Assembly (NCBI GenBank): GCA_900766735.1 | Contig: CAAFWO010000052.1 | Location: 1 to 64,000 of the forward strand | DNA from: Clostridia bacterium | Lineage (GTDB): Bacteria > Bacillota > Clostridia > CAKSNL01 > HGM11501 | DNA: 64,000 nt | Reading direction: 5' to 3' | In this document: piece by piece, positions 62,401 to 64,000 of the stretch | How positions within the stretch are numbered: the first letter of the stretch is position 1 | Layout of the letters: each line of letters begins with the position of its first letter | Position numbers and translations under genes: made by a program | The notes under the pieces: generated by a model | The model's database searches: none | The model's input: the letters and a program-made list of their open reading frames with translations, nothing else | What the model was told of the DNA's origin: nothing

Positions 62401-63396
62401 ATGATAGTTCTCGGGATCGAAAGCTCGTGCGACGAGACGGCCGCGGCGATAACAAGGGACGGGAGAGAGGTTTTGTCCGACGTTATCTATTCGCAGGCCG
62501 ATATACATTCAAAATACGGCGGAGTCGTGCCGGAGATAGCGTCCAGAAGGCACATCGAAAAGATATTATATGTCATAGATAAGGCGCTCGCCGACGCGGG
62601 CATGACGAAGGACGATATTGACGCGATCGCCGTCACAATGGGGCCCGGCCTTGTCGGAGCGCTCCTTGTCGGCGTTTCGGCGGCAAAGTCGCTCGCCTAT
62701 GCGTGGGGCAAGCCGCTCATCGGCGTCAACCACATAATCGGGCACATCTCGGCAAACTTTGTCGCGTTCCCTGAGCTCACACCTCCGTTTTTGTGCCTCG
62801 TCGCGTCCGGCGGCCACAGCCACATCGTGAATGTGAAAAGCTACACCGAGACCGAGATACTGGGCGCAACGAAGGACGACGCGGCCGGCGAAGCGTTTGA
62901 CAAGGTCGCGCGCGTCATCGGGCTCGGCTATCCGGGCGGCCCGAAGGTCGACGCGGCGGCAAAAGAGGGCAACGACAAAGCGTTTGACTTTCCGAGGGCG
63001 AAGACCGGAAACGATTTTTCGTTCAGCGGATTAAAGACCGCCGTTATCAACACCGTTCACAAGATGGAGCAAAAGGGCGAGCCCGTCCCGCAGGCGGACA
63101 TTGCGGCAAGCTTTCAAAGAGCGGTCGTCGACGTGCTGACAGAAAAGACGATCCATGCGGCAAAGATTTCCGGCTCTGAAAAGATATGCCTTGCCGGGGG
63201 TGTTGCCTCAAACTCGCTTTTAAGAAGTGAAATGGCGAAAAAGGCAAAGAGCGAGAAAATAGAGGTTTACTATCCGCCCTTAAGGCTCTGCACCGACAAC
63301 GCGGTGATGATCTCGTCCGCCGGATATTTTAAATACAAATACACGGGCGAGACTGCCGGAAACGACTTAAACGCATATCCCGCGCTTTCAATTTAA
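62401..63396 (+). CDS. tsaD: tRNA N6-adenosine threonylcarbamoyltransferase (TsaD)
   Basis: A 331-residue Kae1-type ATPase. It begins MIVLGIESSCDETAAAI, with the metal-binding His motif NHIIGHISANF (about 109-119) and the nucleotide-binding CLVASGGHSHI and LAGGVASNSLLR. It transfers threonylcarbamoyl to A37 of ANN-decoding tRNAs, using the product of tsaC. The partner genes tsaB and tsaE are not in this window. Confidence 0.96.
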   Translation: MIVLGIESSCDETAAAITRDGREVLSDVIYSQADIHSKYGGVVPEIASRRHIEKILYVIDKALADAGMTKDDIDAIAVTMGPGLVGALLVGVSAAKSLAYAWGKPLIGVNHIIGHISANFVAFPELTPPFLCLVASGGHSHIVNVKSYTETEILGATKDDAAGEAFDKVARVIGLGYPGGPKVDAAAKEGNDKAFDFPRAKTGNDFSFSGLKTAVINTVHKMEQKGEPVPQADIAASFQRAVVDVLTEKTIHAAKISGSEKICLAGGVASNSLLRSEMAKKAKSEKIEVYYPPLRLCTDNAVMISSAGYFKYKYTGETAGNDLNAYPALSI

Positions 63397-63418
63397 AAGA
63401 CCTTCGGGTCTTTTTTTG
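63395..63418 (+). terminator. Terminator after tsaD
   Basis: AAAAGACC-TTCG-GGTCTTTT followed by TTT. Confidence 0.92.
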
Positions 63419-63467
63419 TTTAAAAAATTGTTTTGGGGCAATACTCATTTTGAAAGAAGGTATTGCT

Positions 63468-63590
63468 TTGAAAATTGAACGCTATGTAAACGGGAAAAAG
63501 ATCACGTTTGACCAGATGAAAAGATACACCGTTAAGAACAGGACCGTCGACGCGGCGGTCGAGCGCGTGATAAAACGCGAGAGCAGATGA
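63468..63590 (+). CDS. Small basic protein before the recombinase
   Basis: A 40-residue frame starting with TTG at 63468 (MKIERYVNGKKITFDQMKR) with AAAGAAGG upstream, overlapping the recombinase start (ATGA). It is rich in Lys and Arg. Translational coupling suggests a functional link to the recombinase, perhaps as a directionality factor; that is inference. Confidence 0.5.
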   Translation: MKIERYVNGKKITFDQMKRYTVKNRTVDAAVERVIKRESR

Positions 63591-64000
63591 CGAAAAAGAC
63601 GGCGCTTTATATAAGAGTGTCGACCGACGCACAGCGCGAGGAGGGCTATTCGATCGACGCGCAGAAGGAGATGCTTTCGGCCTTCTGCGTGTCGAAAAGA
63701 ATCGAAAACCACGAGTTTTTCATCGACGGAGGCTTTTCCGGGAGCAACTTGGAGCGCCCGGAGATGAAAAGGCTCATCGCCGAGGCAAAGGAGAAAAAGA
63801 TCTGCCGCGTCATCGTCTATAAGCTCGACCGACTGAGCCGAAGCCAGAGAGACACCCTTTATTTAATAGAAGAAATTTTTAATCCGAACGGGATCGACTT
63901 CGTTTCGATGAACGAGAGTATGGACACGTCGACTCCGCTCGGGCGGCTGATGCTCGGCATTCTCTCCGCCTTCGCGCAGTTGGAGCGTGAAAACATCAAG
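63587..64000 (+). CDS. Serine recombinase, resolvase domain (cut off by window end)
   Basis: The first 138 residues are visible: LYIRVSTDAQREEGYSIDAQ with catalytic Ser, RVIVYKLDRLSRSQRDTLYL, and PLGRLMLGILSAFAQLEREN, the end of the resolvase catalytic domain. A large C-terminal recombinase domain probably follows beyond the window. GC content and codon use match the host genes, unlike the recombinases of elements 1 and 2, so it may be a long-resident gene, such as a developmental or prophage recombinase. Confidence 0.9.
   Translation, partial: MTKKTALYIRVSTDAQREEGYSIDAQKEMLSAFCVSKRIENHEFFIDGGFSGSNLERPEMKRLIAEAKEKKICRVIVYKLDRLSRSQRDTLYLIEEIFNPNGIDFVSMNESMDTSTPLGRLMLGILSAFAQLERENIK

Noticed and set aside
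1..64000. CRISPR arrays, rRNA genes and complete prophage
   Set aside because: No regularly spaced direct repeats, no rRNA sequence and no phage structural genes were seen.

Overview
The window looks like a chromosomal stretch of an anaerobic, endospore-forming member of the class Clostridia. The right half (about 33.1-64 kb) is GC-richer and gene-dense. It carries sporulation and germination genes (a three-subunit GerA-type receptor, the Gpr protease) among housekeeping genes. I cannot name a genus from the sequence. The left half (1-33.1 kb) is AT-rich, has different codon use, and consists of two mobile elements placed end to end.

Element 1 (window start to about 16.72 kb; its left end is outside the window) is a mobilizable or conjugative element. 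It holds accessory genes of conjugative elements (YodL/DUF3846-like protein, Cys-rich VLP), a SLOG-family gene paired with an XRE regulator, a MobC/relaxase pair with an upstream oriT candidate, a BlaI/BlaR1-controlled cargo block (SLH-anchored GH18-like protein, two unknown membrane-associated proteins, a lone OmpR-type regulator), and an integration end with sigma-like factor, HTH_16 protein, TnpW and a TnpX-type large serine recombinase. The recombinase is interrupted by an in-frame TAA.

Element 2 (16.82-33.14 kb, about 16.3 kb) is bounded by CCTAA direct repeats. It encodes an AAA/DUF4143 ATPase, a type I restriction-modification system (hsdM with an unusual C-terminal extension, hsdS, hsdR, with a DUF2971 gene and a small unknown gene inside the cluster), a DUF6076 protein, a RepA-like ATPase, MobC, a relaxase, and a large serine recombinase with a one-base frameshift. 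It sits in the anticodon loop of a tRNA-Leu(UAG) gene: the 3' half of that gene lies at 16.8 kb and the 5' half at 33.1 kb. About 125 bp inside its right end the element carries a complete tRNA-Leu with the same UAG anticodon, which looks like compensation for the gene it destroyed.

The core chromosome then runs: asnA; carD-ispD-ispF; a ger operon with a small fourth gene; a membrane protein, ruvX and a DUF1292 gene; a probable structured RNA before bioY; a DUF11 protein; an ACT-metallo-beta-lactamase protein; a conserved Cys-containing unknown; a T-box-controlled HTH-cupin-acyl-CoA synthetase; a GGDEF protein; argGH; ruvCAB; gpr; a PRPP synthetase; a MATE transporter; sua5/tsaC-ywlE-rimI-tsaD; and, at the window edge, a third serine recombinase whose codon use matches the host.

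The observations I rate highest are the tRNA-splitting, tRNA-carrying element; the BlaI-operator regulon that has no beta-lactamase and a BlaR1 lacking part of its sensor; the structured RNA candidate before bioY; and the T-box in front of a three-domain regulator-enzyme fusion.
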